Source: Euborellia annulipes (taxonomy: Eukaryota > Arthropoda > Insecta > Dermaptera > Anisolabididae). Taken from it: a stretch of DNA of 64,000 nt. Below, piece after piece: positions 42,301-56,100 of the stretch; within the stretch, counting starts at the first letter, position 1, and the number at the start of each line of letters is the position of its first letter. Location of the stretch: NCBI GenBank assembly GCA_023213315.1, contig JAKCPI010008017.1, positions 1 through 64,000 of the forward strand. Direction: 5' to 3'. The notes below the pieces were generated by a model. The model searched no databases and was not told the origin of the DNA. It saw only the letters and a program-made list of their open reading frames with translations. The position numbers and the translations under genes are program-made.

Positions 42301-45300
42301 GGGCTCTCCCCCGAAAAGGGTACGTGGTGGGGGAAAACGGAGGTCATATTTGGATTCGGGAGGTCATTTTACTTAAGAATCTGAAGAAATTATCTCGGGG
42401 CCGGAAAAAACTTTCATTTTGCCGCACAGTGCTACCAATCAATTGAAATAAATAGAACGGGGTCTAAATGGCCTCCAATGCCGAAAAAGACCATAAATAA
42501 AAAAAACAAACAAGAATATCTTTCATTTTAGACCTAATTAGATTCCATTTTCAGTTCTTGTAGCCCTATATCTAATTCAGGCACAAAGTTGTCATTGGTC
42601 CGAATTAGCTATAAGCCTACAAGGCCTGAAGATGGATAAATAAATTTTGTTCGAAACGTCCCCTTCGGCATTTGGCACACAAAGGCTTTCTTTTCTTTTC
42701 TGCTCCTGTATTTGTTCTTTAATATAGAATTGAAATTTAATTATTCACCATATTGACAAAATTTACTTACCTTTTCATTTTCAACTTTGATATTCTTTGT
42801 TTTCCCGTTTAATTTCACTTCATATTCTAAAATATTATTTGTTACAAAAGTTGAAGTCCATGAATCTTGATACGAAAATTCGCTTGTTCCAAAGTAAAAT
42901 GATGTAGATTGTAAGTTAAAGTTTTGATCCGGAATTCCATTAAAAATACGCAATTGCGTTTGACCTTCACGAGGCAAAATTGCACCATCAGGCTAAAAAA
43001 AAAGTTTTTATATTTTTATATTAAAAGTACATAAAGTATAAAAGGAGTTTAATTTTACCTCAACTTGTAGTTCTAGAATTGCTGAGATAACAAAGGCCGC
43101 ACCGGCCAAAACTCCTCCAGTCACGAGCCTTTGAAGAGGTTTTTTAAGCAATCCAATTTTAGCCAAAAGGGGATAAAGTACTGTTTCAAATAAAGGTATG
43201 AAGAATAAAATAAGAAAAGGATTAAGGACTTGCATTTGATCTGGTTGAATAGTCCAAGTTCCAAGAGTTCCAACCATACGCATTGCTTGGAAAGTCCATC
43301 TTGTACCCTAAACGCAAAAAAAAATAAATAAATAAATAATAAATGCTGCTTAAATTTCTTAATAAATTAGTTGGCGACTAAATTTTGGTAAAAAATTTCT
43401 TACTTGTTGATCAAAAAGAGCCCAAAAAACTGGAACTGGTAGAAAAAGAACGAGGACCTTCAACATACTTTTAATTTCATCAATTAATTTTTGTTCATAT
43501 TTGTCAGATGCATGATCAAGCCAATGTTCGTGTTTGATACCCCGTTTTCTATTTTTGATACCTTGAACGACTCCATGCTGAAACAAAAGAAGATAATTTT
43601 CTTTTTAAATGACCAACTGAAATAATCTTGTTTTAAATTTAATGTTAATAATACATACCCCAATACATTTACTAACTTTAACCAACATATTTCCTTCGGG
43701 CATTTTTACTTTATACCATGGTCTGCCAGCAACAAAAATTACTGAAAATTATTTTAATTTAATATACATTTTTTATATTAATAGTTACAAAAATAAATTG
43801 GAAATTTTTCTACTTACCAATAGAAACAACCATTAAGGCTGCAGGGATTCCAAATGCCAATGTATAACAGTCCTCTCGTCCAAGACATTTGATAATTCTT
43901 AATTGAGGGGTTAGAAAGGTCGAAATTAAACTTCCAGAATTAATAGCAAAATAAAAAATACTGAAAAACATTTTTAATTGTTTCTCTTGTTGTGGAACAA
44001 CGAATTGGTCTCCCCCAAACGCAGAAACGCATGGTTTGATTCCTCCAGTTCCAAATGCAATAATTACAAGACCAAGCATGCAAAATGCTCTAAAATCAAA
44101 ATTAAAATATGATATGAAAGATTGCGAAATCAAAACAAGGATTAAGATTTACAGTCGAGTAGCTCGAGGTTACTTGTCGTAATTTAGCTGTTGGAGGTGC
44201 CAGGAGAAATTTATTATTTTTAATAACCACAGCCAAAATACGAAAAGTATCTTCGAGCTACTCGACTCTAAAAATTAAAATATACGTTATACTTATTATA
44301 CATATTTTAAGGAAAAAAGTCATTTGCAGATATATTTGATAAAAATGTATTGAAATAAGAAAATGGAAATTGGTTTGTCTAATTCTAGTAATAGTGTAAT
44401 AGGAAATAATTTTTCGTAAATGATGAAGAAAAGTGTATTTAATTTTTTAGTTATCCTTTCGTACGTACTCTTGTCCAAAGCTAATATGTTTCGTCTTAAG
44501 CCGGGTTGCTTCACATCTAGTCATCTAGAAAACTTATCCGACCGAAAGTAAAAAAAAATCCTACGTGTAAGGAAAGTTTTGTTAAGTTAGCAACTTAATA
44601 AAAGCATAATTTTTAAAAATTATTAAAAAATAAGAGAAGGCTTGTGCTCTTAATTTCGCTCTTTAATTAGTAAGTCTGTAGGTCTTACCTAGTTAACTAC
44701 GAACTGGACTCTTATTTAACCGAATGATTAGTTTAACTAGATGTGAAAAGACTCGAAAGCCAACTAGCTTATCCAAGGAATAGTTAGTTAATTAGATGTA
44801 AAGTAACCGGCCTTTAAGCAGTTTTTTAGGTGTTGACAAATGTCAATATTTATAGTCTTAAAGTCATGGGGCGCGAGTTCGGATTTGGATACCAAATGGT
44901 ATAAATAAATATGACTGTTCGACCTAATATATCCTATCTGAATAACGTGTATCATTAAAGTCTATATGGCCCAAGATGCCAAAAAGACTTTAAAAAAATT
45001 TTTTTTCCATTATTTTTTAAATAATTTTCTAAACTATACTGGTTATATTTCACAACTAAGCATGACCAATACCAGAAAAACAAAACTTGTAAAATCATTG
45101 TAGGATCTTCCTTTATCCTTTTATTAATTTTCTTGCATGTGACCATGAGTGGTCATCATTATGCAATCAATTGTCAAAAAAATTCCTCAAACGGCTTAGG
45201 AGTAACTATTCAAAATTTAACTTCACCATCTGCATTTTACTTCACAAAAGACATAAAAAAATGTGCCTAATTTTATATAGCCTTTATTGGTTATCGTTAA

Positions 45301-46211
45301 TCAGGTGTCGCGAAAAATTTCTAGATGTCAAAGGACAAAAAAGTTAGAGAAATTTAAATTGAACGCCCTGCGCCCCTATGGAATATGCAACACTTCGTTA
45401 TTACCCGTTCAGACGCAGCCTAGTTGAGGTCCTCCCTGATGCTTAGTAAGATAACAGCCATTAACCTGTCAGTGATTTTAAAGAAAAATTAGTTGCTTTA
45501 ATTTTGAATAATCTCACACATACACAAGTGGCTTTTGTACGTTTCTGCTTATCTCCACGTAAGAAATGAGTGACAGATTCATGACTGTTTTGTTATGGAA
45601 GGGGAGTCAAGTGACGTAATGATAGTCTCGCAGAGACGTCTGTGTTTGTATTGATAATAATGATGTGTTGCATATTCCATAGGGGTTTGGGATAACTTTG
45701 CCCAGAAAAGATGTGCAGATAAAATGCGCATTAGTTTTTATGAGTTATAATATGTAAAAGCTAATATATATACCTATACAGTATATACAGTATATGATAT
45801 AATTCTCTGAGATTTTATTTAATTTTGTGACAGTGCAACTCAAAAAAAATCTAAAGTATTTGATTTAACTTTGGAATAAATTTAGAAAAAAAAAACAAAC
45901 AAACAGCAAGGCTTTAATCGATTTTGCACATTATCACCAGTAATGATTTTTAATTTTCCTCTGCAAATATGTCTGTCACACCTACAACTAAATTCTGCAC
46001 GCTATAAAAATATTTTTTTGCCATTTATTCTAGAAGATTCAGATCTCCAAAAACAACAATTTAAATTTAAAAAATTATATATATAAAGATGGGCGAATAG
46101 CATATCCGGTGGCATGGAAGTATTTTTCTAATCTCCCTTCTTTCGCCATGAAAAATTTATGGTATATGATAGAATTTTTTTTTTAAACACTCACACTTTT
46201 TCCCATTCACA

Positions 46212-46250
<39 letters not shown>

Positions 46251-49200
46251 ATAAACACTTTTCGGCAATCAGACCAGACTTTGACGATAACCGCTGATTA
46301 ATTAATATATATATTTGGGCCCAAGGCATTTAGACGTTCTAATTAGCAAAGTGCCTAACTCCATTTTTGTTTATTTTTCAGGAGAGCCAAAAAACATTTC
46401 ATTGTCATTGTTAGAGCCACTGTTAAACACTTTTCGTGCGGTAACTTTTCGAACTGAAAAATTTGAATTACGCTCTTACCCAGTTCAGGGCATAAGGAGA
46501 TAGGATAGTTTCAACAGAAAATACAAAAAAATGATTTTCGAAATAAAGTAGAGTTAGGCACTTTGCTAATTAGAGCATCGCTATTTATTTAAGCCATTTG
46601 GTATCTAAATGGCTTAAATAAAATCATCGGAGTGGGATCCGAACCCTTGGTATTGAAGGCCATCAGGCTAGCAACTACACCAAGGCCCTAGGGCAATAGA
46701 ATTCTTATCAGAGCAGAAATCAAAAGATTTACTCTAAGGATTTTTATTAATATAATACTTACACATCAGGAACATTAATTACGTGACTTGCTGCTGAGAG
46801 AGAAAGAATAACATTTCCAATAGAATAAATAATTGAAAGATAAAAAATAGTTCTGTAAAGAAAAAAAATAATTTTTATTATTTAACGATTTATTTATTTA
46901 CATTATCGAACAATAAATACTTACTGGAATTTACCAAGCCAACTGTCAGATATAATTGATCCAACAATACAAGTGAAATAAGAAAATGTAACGAATGTAT
47001 GATAAATAATTGTGGCCGTATCTTCGGTATATCTTAATACATACTTAAGATATACTGATAGAATAGCTGAAAAATAAATAAATAATATTAAACATTGTAG
47101 GAAATAAAAGATGGCAGGTATATATTTGTTATGCATAATAAACACGGCAATTAAATTCAAAACAGCAAAAAATGTTTATCAATAGATTTGACGACTGTTT
47201 CTTTCCCTCTTGACCAGAACAAATTCATAAATGAATATATTTTTAACTTTTCCCAGTAAAGTGAGTTTTAGCATTTGTACGATTGACGAGTTGGATATCG
47301 AAGCTTTGATGCTGTCTTTAATTTGGTTGCCTTTTCACACGGCACAGATATAACGTCATTACCAGGAACGGTCTGGCTATATATGAATTTATAATTAATT
47401 TATATATGCTGAACTAGTGGGATTTCCCCGGTAATACGTTTCTTTCTCGTTTAAAGGGGGGAACAAATAAGCAATTCATTACTTCTTTATTCGTTTATTT
47501 ATAGGCTAATGTTGTTAGTCTACTAATTTTTCTCATTTACCCAGAAAATTTAAAATTTGGTCAGCTTTAGGGTCAGGCCAATTTTTTTTTCGTTGATCAA
47601 GAAAAAATTTTTTTTTCAAACAAAATAGGGTCTGAATTAAGTCGGACCTGAAAAATATAATTTTTTCTAATTTCAATTTGAACTAGCTGAATGAAGACTT
47701 TCATCTTTTGTAAGAGAATTCAATTAAAAACAAACGAATGACTAAACGTAAGGCTTTATTGAATAATTTAATAAAGAAAATTATCTCCCAGTTTTTCATT
47801 AATTTGTTTTCAACAAAGGATTAAAAAAATATAGCTATTTATTTTTCTCCTGAAATGTTTTTTTTTTTCTCTCTCCAATTTTTACTTTCTCTTACCTCTA
47901 TATGTGTTATATATATAGAGAGAAAGTATTGGATTCATGTCAAATATTCGAGATTTTGATGGATATAACGTTTTGAGGTCCTCTGAATCAAAAAGTGGTT
48001 TTCGCGACATGGTCTGTCTGTGGGTGTGTGGGTCTGTGTGTCCGTTCGATTTTAAGCATGAAGAAATTGAGCTAAGAGCCTGAAATTTTATATTTAAGTT
48101 AGACACCCCCCCCCCCACGTGGAGCGTGAAAATAACCTTTTAAACAAAATCGGCCAAAAAGTACTAGTACTTTACTGATGTACTTTTTCACTTTTTTCGA
48201 TTTTCTCAAAATTCTCTCTAACGACTTTGATTAAAATTCAAAAATCAATTATTTTTTATATTAGATTTAAACTTTCGACCGTTGGTTCTCGTTGAAACAT
48301 TTTGTAAAATAAAATTAAAAATACAAATTAAACACTAGGTTATTTGTTTCAAAGGTTTTATTAATTAAAAATTAACATTTGATACGTATTTCGACAATTC
48401 TTTGTCATCTTGAGAATGTAATCACTTCTGATGATGACAAGTAATTGTCGAAATACGTATCAAGTGTTAATTTTTAATTAATAAAACCTTTGAAACAAAT
48501 AACCTAGTGTTTAATTTGTATATTTAATTTAATTTTTTTTTTTAAATTTTTTAAATGCTCTTTTATATTCTCATTTTGCCTTCAAAATTATTTTAAGCAC
48601 ATTTTGCTCTTGTCATAGAAAAGATAGGAGAAATGGTTGCCATTATAACAAAATATAAATATTTTCCCATGATTATAAATTTTACATCTTTTTTTTTTAA
48701 ACTCACACTTTTTTTTCCATTCATACTCACATTCACACACTCTTCTCGGCAACTCAGACCATTTAAGGCTAAACGATACTCATTATTTGTTAATATAGCT
48801 ATATGGGGGTCCAGGCAAAGTTTAGGGGGGGGGAAGGAGAGGAGAGAAAAAAAAGAAGAAGAGAAAGGGAAAAAAAAGAAGAAAGGGGGAAAAAAGGGAA
48901 AAAGGGAAGAAAGGGGGGGGGGGGGGGGGGCGGGGGAAGTGTGAAAAAAAAAAAAAAAAAAGGGGGGAAAGAATAGTGGAAGATTGTGTAGGGGTGAAAA
49001 ATAATGTGTATTCATAATATAATATAATGTACATCTTGAATTCTAATACATGTATGTCGGTGGACACTAAATATATCTCGATACAAAAAATTTGGTATGA
49101 CAAGCACAGGACACAACTTTCGTTTGCCGAAGGTAAGAGAAAATTGTGTGCTGTGCAGTGGCGTAGCGAGGGGGGGGCAAGGGGGGTCATGATGCCCCGG

Positions 49201-52200
49201 GCGCTACTCACAAAGGGGCGCCAAATGGTTCACAAAACAAAAAATTGGCTGGATAATTTTTATTTTTATTATAATTGATTTCTAAAAAATATATTTTAAA
49301 TTTAGTGCCAGAGTAATATAATAATTCTCGCCGAAAAAAAAAACTCACCGAAAAAAAACTCGCTGAAAATTTTTTCGCCGAAAACAAACTAGACGAAAAA
49401 AATCTCGCCGAAAAAAATGGCCGAAAATTCGAAAAGTTCCAAAATAAAATATTTAAAAAAGTCTGATGTGCCTGTCTCACAGCAGACAATTTCTCTTACC
49501 AAAGGTACTGTACTGTGCTTGTCACACCAGATTTTTTGTGTCGACATACGTATATATATATAGTTTCCGTTGATATATTAGCAGATGTAATGAAATCTAT
49601 AAGTATGGGAAAAAATCTATTTATAATTTGATACCCTGGCTTCTATCTTTCCTATGAAGTACAAGAGTAAAGTGGTCTTCATAAGATTTCAAAAGCAAAA
49701 TGAGAATTGAATATACATTTTAAAGAACATCTAAAAAATTTTTTAATTTTTGAATTTTAATCAAAATCGTTGAAGCCAATTTTGAGAAAATCGAAAAAAA
49801 ACTGAAAAATTAACATCAGTAAAGTACTAGCAGTTTTTGGCCGATTTTGTTTAAAAGTTTATTTTCACGCCCTAGGGGGGTGCCTAACTTAAATATAAAA
49901 TTTCAACTTTCTAGCTCAATTCCTTCATGATAATAAGAAATAATTCCCAAAGAAGAATGCAGCCAAATTGATGGTTCAAACCCGAACCGAAACGTCAGCA
50001 AGTGATTAGTATTTTTTATTAAAATCGAATGAAATAAATTTGGCTGCATTCTTCTTTGGGCGCGAGTTAAGCTCACTACGCCTCTGGTGCTGGGCAACCT
50101 GCCTAACCAGATTTTTAAATTTGTTTATTCTTATATAGTTGATTTGAAATTTCTTTTTAATTTGTAGTAGGAGTGACTACACCATTGATAACAAATCTAT
50201 ATATTATTTTCATATTTCGTTGAAAATAATTATTATTATTCGAAGGTGAATGCATGCGAAGGACAAACATAAACACTTGGTGCAATCAATTTATTGCAAA
50301 ATATGCATTTTCTTTTAAGCAGAGAAAAGAGTAAAAAAAAAAAATTAGTAACGAGGGAAAATAAAAAGTTTATTGTACAACTTCTAGTGAGATGTCTGAC
50401 ATTTTCCTTCTTATTCGTTGCTAAATTCACAGAAAATATCCCTTCAGATACTATCTTACCTATATAACTACCTAATGTAGAAATGGACAAAATAATTTAA
50501 AAAAATATTTCGGATCACTATTTAATATATAGCATAAAAACATCGCTTTTGCTAGAAGTCGAAATGAAATAAAAAGCCGGAAAATATTTTTAAAAAAAGT
50601 TCTTTATTTAATTAATATTTTAGCATGCTAAGGGTCACCGCATTCACATATCTGAAAAAATTCGCCTCGAAAGGGAATCGAACCACGGATCAATGAACTT
50701 GATCTCGGGAGCGTCGGAACACAAATCCATTGGTCCGTGATTCAATTTTTTTTTTCAGATATGTGAGTTAATTTCTGTATTATTAATTATATATTTTCCA
50801 AACATTTCTCATAAACGAAAATATACGTGGAAAATTGTTTTTAGAATACCGATATAAAAATAAGCCAGAGGTCAATAGTTTAAACTCATATTATAAAAAA
50901 AAAAAATTAGAATATTATTTAAATTCCGTTTTTTTTAACTATACCTTTCGGTCTTATCTTATCTCTGAGTTTTGCCAAACAAGTTTGCTAAAATGCAAAT
51001 TTTTATCATCATAATTTTAAAAAAATTAGATTATTTTTAGTTTTTCTATCACAATACAATTTCTAAATTCATCTTTGCTAATTTACTTCTAAGTATTTTT
51101 TACTTTATAAGATCTAATAGAATTTTCGTTTTTTTGTTTTGATTTTTGATGAGGGGGGGGGGGGGGCATTGACTTTGAAAGGGCCTCAATACAAATTTAT
51201 TATTCTCTTTAAAGTGAATTTTAAAGGTTCTTTTTAAAAATTCAATTATTTTTACATTTTTTCCATTATTTTATTAAAAACATAAATTTAAGATAATTTC
51301 CATAAAATTATGATCAATTAAAAAATTTTTACTTGTATTCATGGGCGTAACTAGAGAATTTGACTGGGGGGGGGGCATGGGACCAGCTATCCTCCTGGAG
51401 GCCTAGAAAGCCCCATATTTTCCCAATTTTTCTTGGGGGCAGGAATCTTTCTGGGGGGGGGGGGCCTTTTGGCCCCCCAGCACCCTCCTAGTTACGCCCA
51501 AGCTTGCATGTTGCTAATTTTATTTTTATTTTTAGAGATTAAATTTCAAGTTTTTTTTTTACTTGCAAAAAATTCAGGACATAATAATCATGCATTTCCT
51601 CCTTTCACATTTAATAAATTGAAATAAGAGAAAATCAATATTATTAACAATAAATATTGATAGACATGTGATTTTAATTTATGATAATACATTTTCTATT
51701 TAAAAATGTTAATTTAATATTGTTCTTAAATAAAATCCGAAAAAAAACAAGTGGCTTATTTAAAATCAAATCAACTCCAATTTTTTTTTAATGCCAACTG
51801 ACATAAACTGTTTGTTTTTAATAAACTGGGTAGTCTTATCCCAATCAATGTTTCGATAAATGAAATAATTAAACTATTACTTACTTCTTAATCCATAAAA
51901 TGAAAATCTCTCGCAGAATTCATTGACAACAATGAAAAAAACCGATATTGGATACTTCAGTTTCTGTAACAAATATAATAACAAATTGATGATCTAGTTG
52001 AAACAACTAATTCCGTTATTTGACCTGCTTTCTTGTTAGGGAATTTAAATCATGTCGAACACTTAGAATACCAATTGGAAACAATAAACGCACAATCACT
52101 TAATTGATAATCAAAGAATGACAAATGTTGAGCACGTGATCGAAGTACCTTTTCGCTATATGTTCCCATGGCGAACGATTGAGTGGGTACCTCGGGAATG

Positions 52201-53145
52201 GTTTCGCTTCAACTGAGTGCTCGACAAGCTACCAGGCCTGGACATTTCTCCTTCGTTGCATCATGGATCTGGCCTCAAATACTAACACACTCTCACTCAT
52301 GTATACAATGACCAATAAACCAGCTTGGACAAAACAAATACAATAGTTTTTAATTATATATTTTTTTTTAGAGGAAGCTGGTCCATACAGCATCCCCCAG
52401 GCATGAACGAGAATTTTTGGTTAAGGTCAAAGTATATAAGTTGATACGAAATACAATGTTGAATGTTGTCCAAAATAGTTGTTGGTATTCTAAAAAGTTG
52501 GACTACTGAATAACAGTTCACCTGTAAGCTCATCATAATTTTAACTATTAAAAAAAATTACCCATATTACTTTAAAAATACAGTAGAGGGGGATATGGGG
52601 ATCCAAACCCTCCCCCCTCCCGAATCTCAAAAATAAAGAGAAAAATCTGGTGTGACTGGCGCACAGCACACAACTTTCTCTTACCTTCGGTAATCGAAAG
52701 TTGTGTTCTGTGCTTGTCACACCAGATTTTTTGTGTCGACATATATTTAGTTCCCGACAGTAAGGAACAATTGAATTCAGATGTAAAATTTATAAGTATA
52801 GGAAAATATTTATATTTTGTTACCATGGCAACCATTTCTCCTATCTTCCCTATGAAATACAAGAGTAAAGTGGTCTTCAGAAGATTTCAATTGCAAAATG
52901 AGAATATACATTTTAAAGAGCATCTAAAAAATAATTGATTTTTGAATTAAAAAAAAAATCGTTGGAGCAAATTTTGAGAAAATCGAAAAAAACTGAAAAA
53001 GCACATCAGTAAAGTACTAGTACTCTTTGGCCGATTTTGATTAAAAGCTTATTTTTCCGGTCCCGGGGGGTGTTTAACTTAAATATAAAATTTAAACCTC
53101 GTAGCTCAATTCCTTCATGCTTAAAATTGAACACCCCCACCCACC

Positions 53146-53179
<34 letters not shown>

Positions 53180-56100
53180 GACAGACCATGTCGCGAAAAC
53201 CACTTTTTTGGATTCAGGGGACCTCAAAACGTGAAGATCCATCAAAATCTCGACATCGAATTTTTGACATGAATCCAATACTTTCTCTCTATATATATAT
53301 TACATATATACATAGGTAAGAGAAAGTAAAAAGGTATTAAAATTTTAATTACTGTCACAAATCAAAAGAAAAAAAATATTTTAAGATTATATTCCTTAGA
53401 ATTTATTCATTTGGGGAGAGATTATCTCACACCTCTACCTAAAAAATTTTCTGACCACGTCCTTGACGGTAATTATTAAAAGTGAATAATGAACTTCTTA
53501 ATCTACCAAAAACGACCTTGTAGAACAAGGACACATATACCGCACTTGTACTGACGATTCAGGGCAACAAGGAATATAGATTTTAAAATATTGCTAAAAT
53601 ATAAAGTTTAAAAGGAATTTTTACTAAAGACCATGAGGGGTTTTGAATCTGAGTTGTCTCGAACTTGGATTAAAGGCGGCTAATCTCCCACCAATAGGCT
53701 ATGTCTATTTGATTGCCCCCCCCCCCACCCAAAGAAGAACCCTGACTAATTTGAAACATTTAAAAATTAATTTATTTGGGGGAAATTGGATCAGTTTAGG
53801 CCTATGTGTAATTTTTGTATTTAGTTAAAACAAAGAACAAAATTTATAAATAGGCACGTAAAATTTTGCTGTTTAGAGCTTCCAAATCAGAGAGATATCA
53901 TTAAATAAAGAATTAAAGCAAGAAGATAAAACTTACCACTTCATTATTTTCTATTTCACTTGTACTCCGATTATCAGTGGATAAAGAATTATCATCTATA
54001 CCTAAAAAAAAAAAATTAATTTAAGGATCTGTCATTTTAAATATAAAGGAGGAGGAATAAACCTTTTCCATGCCCATCAAAGAAGAAAATTTAAATAATA
54101 TTTTTCTGTGGGTTCGTAGAAACGTTCTGGATCAATTAATCAAAAAATCCACTAGATAATTGGACTTTTGTGTTGTCTATTACCAACGGTCAACAATTAA
54201 TTTTCTACAACTCATTTTGATGTACATTAAATAAAAAGAGTGGTTAAATCAAAAGCAACTACTGTAGTTTTATTCTTTTGATCTTACATCTTCTTTCGAG
54301 CTTTACGTTCAACCAATAAATAAAATTAACGGATATACAGTAGTATTTGAGACAGAAACAAGTTTTATACATGTTTTTTTTACAATATTTATAATTCTTT
54401 ATATAGGCTATTTTATTGTTGTATTGTTGTATTGTTTCCATTGATAACCTCAAAAAGTCAAGGGGAGTAGGTTAGGACACCAGTCCGATGAATACGTACA
54501 CAATCTGAATTTGGCCTGAGAAGCCGAAAAAGAGGCAAACAAATTTCAAACTTCAAACAAAAATTGAGTCTAGCCTGCTACTTTATTTCTTACAAAACCC
54601 TCTTAGCACTCATTTTAACTGATTGGGTATTTTATTTAACTATTTTTTTTTATATAATGACTAGAATCTATGTAGAATACTGTTTATTTTTTCATATTTT
54701 AAAATTTTTATGTATGCTATATTATCAGCTCAATAAAAAATATCTATTCTTGAATCACATTATTTATGGTATATACAGCACGTAAATAAGGTGGGACAGG
54801 CGGGGTTATTTGCACTAGGTGTAACTTTTCCGAATGAACAAAATTCTAATGTATAACGTTTTTTATACTATCGATAGAATGTAATTTCTGTTTACAATTA
54901 AGGCAATGAACAATTAATCATTCTTTAATAATAATTTATTTATTTTAAGGTCTATTTCTGCATTTGAGGCCATTTAGACCCCGTACCTATTTATTCTAGT
55001 TGATTGATATCCAATTCAATTGAAATTTTTTCGCGTATGACGGGATACGAACTCTCGACCTTTGGCAGCAGAAGCTAATACTTTACCCCTGAGCCAAATA
55101 ATTAAATTATTTTTTTTTAAGTTTCCCTTTCCGGCTGCTGAGGCCATTTAGGGATTTAATGTATATACTGTATATATGTAAATTTTATTATATCGATGGT
55201 TCCAACAGCAAGCTGGTTTCCGGGGCCATCAACGCTAGGTTTCGTCATGCTTGGCATTGCTTGACTGCAACGATCTTGGTGGCTGTTGCTCTATTCTTAA
55301 ATAAGAAAAAAAGTTTTCTTTTAATCAGACTATTAAAATTCTCCCTGGATATATTCACTTTTATTTTCAAATTGATATAATATTTTCAATGATTTTTGTT
55401 TTTGTTGGGATAGGACGTAGATCCTCCGGACGTAAAAATTCTAATTACATCCGATCTCTCTGTTATTAAAAATTATTACATTTAATCAATTAGAAAATGA
55501 AATAAAACTATGAAGGCTTTATTAAAATGCAAGTGAAATTCACTTTAACATTTAACGACCTCAATTCCGTTCTTCAAACCCGTTGATTTCTATAAGCAAT
55601 CGCCCACTTAATTTTTTTTAGTTACTACTTTAATTTTTTTACGTTGTAAAAAATTTAATTTAATTTCTCTCTTTTTGTTTACTTCTATTGTTTAAATTTT
55701 TTTTTTTTTTTTTTTATAAAACATTCACACATTTTTCTCATTCACACTCACATCCAAACACACATTCACACTGTCTTTTCGGCAACTCAGGCCATATAAG
55801 ACATTTACGATATCCGTTATTGATTTAATATACATATATGGGGTCCAGGCATTCTTATTTAAGCCATTTGGTATCCAATTGGTTTAAATAAAATCATCGG
55901 ACTGCCTGGGGTCCGAACCCGCGACGTTTGGCATACGAGGTTAGCACGCTAACCTCTACACCAAGCCCCGAGTGCTATTGTTTAAATTATTATTATTTTT
56001 TTAAATGCAATTCTTTATTTACCGGCTGTGAACTCGAAGTCATTCAGCCCTCAATATTTTTTGGTTACAATTTTGTACATGATTGTTTAAATTATTTTTT

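Larger units (their letters stand above)
47880..50115 (+). repeat. Family A copy with four nested insertions
   Basis: Family A pieces lie in order at 47880-48257, 48551-48685, about 49000-49155 and 50087-50115. Between them are a ribozyme foldback, a SINE 3' part plus a purine tract, and a 931-bp hAT-like element that itself contains an inverted family A copy and another ribozyme-family foldback. All lie in the 4.8-kb transporter intron 47067-51884. Confidence 0.8.

Noticed and set aside
46215..46251. (AC)n run as an independent feature of interest
   Set aside because: It is the microsatellite tail of the SINE copy at this place and common in such tails.
48822..49211. Proline/phenylalanine-rich open frames of 129-140 codons
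   Set aside because: They are translations of a homopurine tract and repeat DNA; low complexity and no splice or start support.
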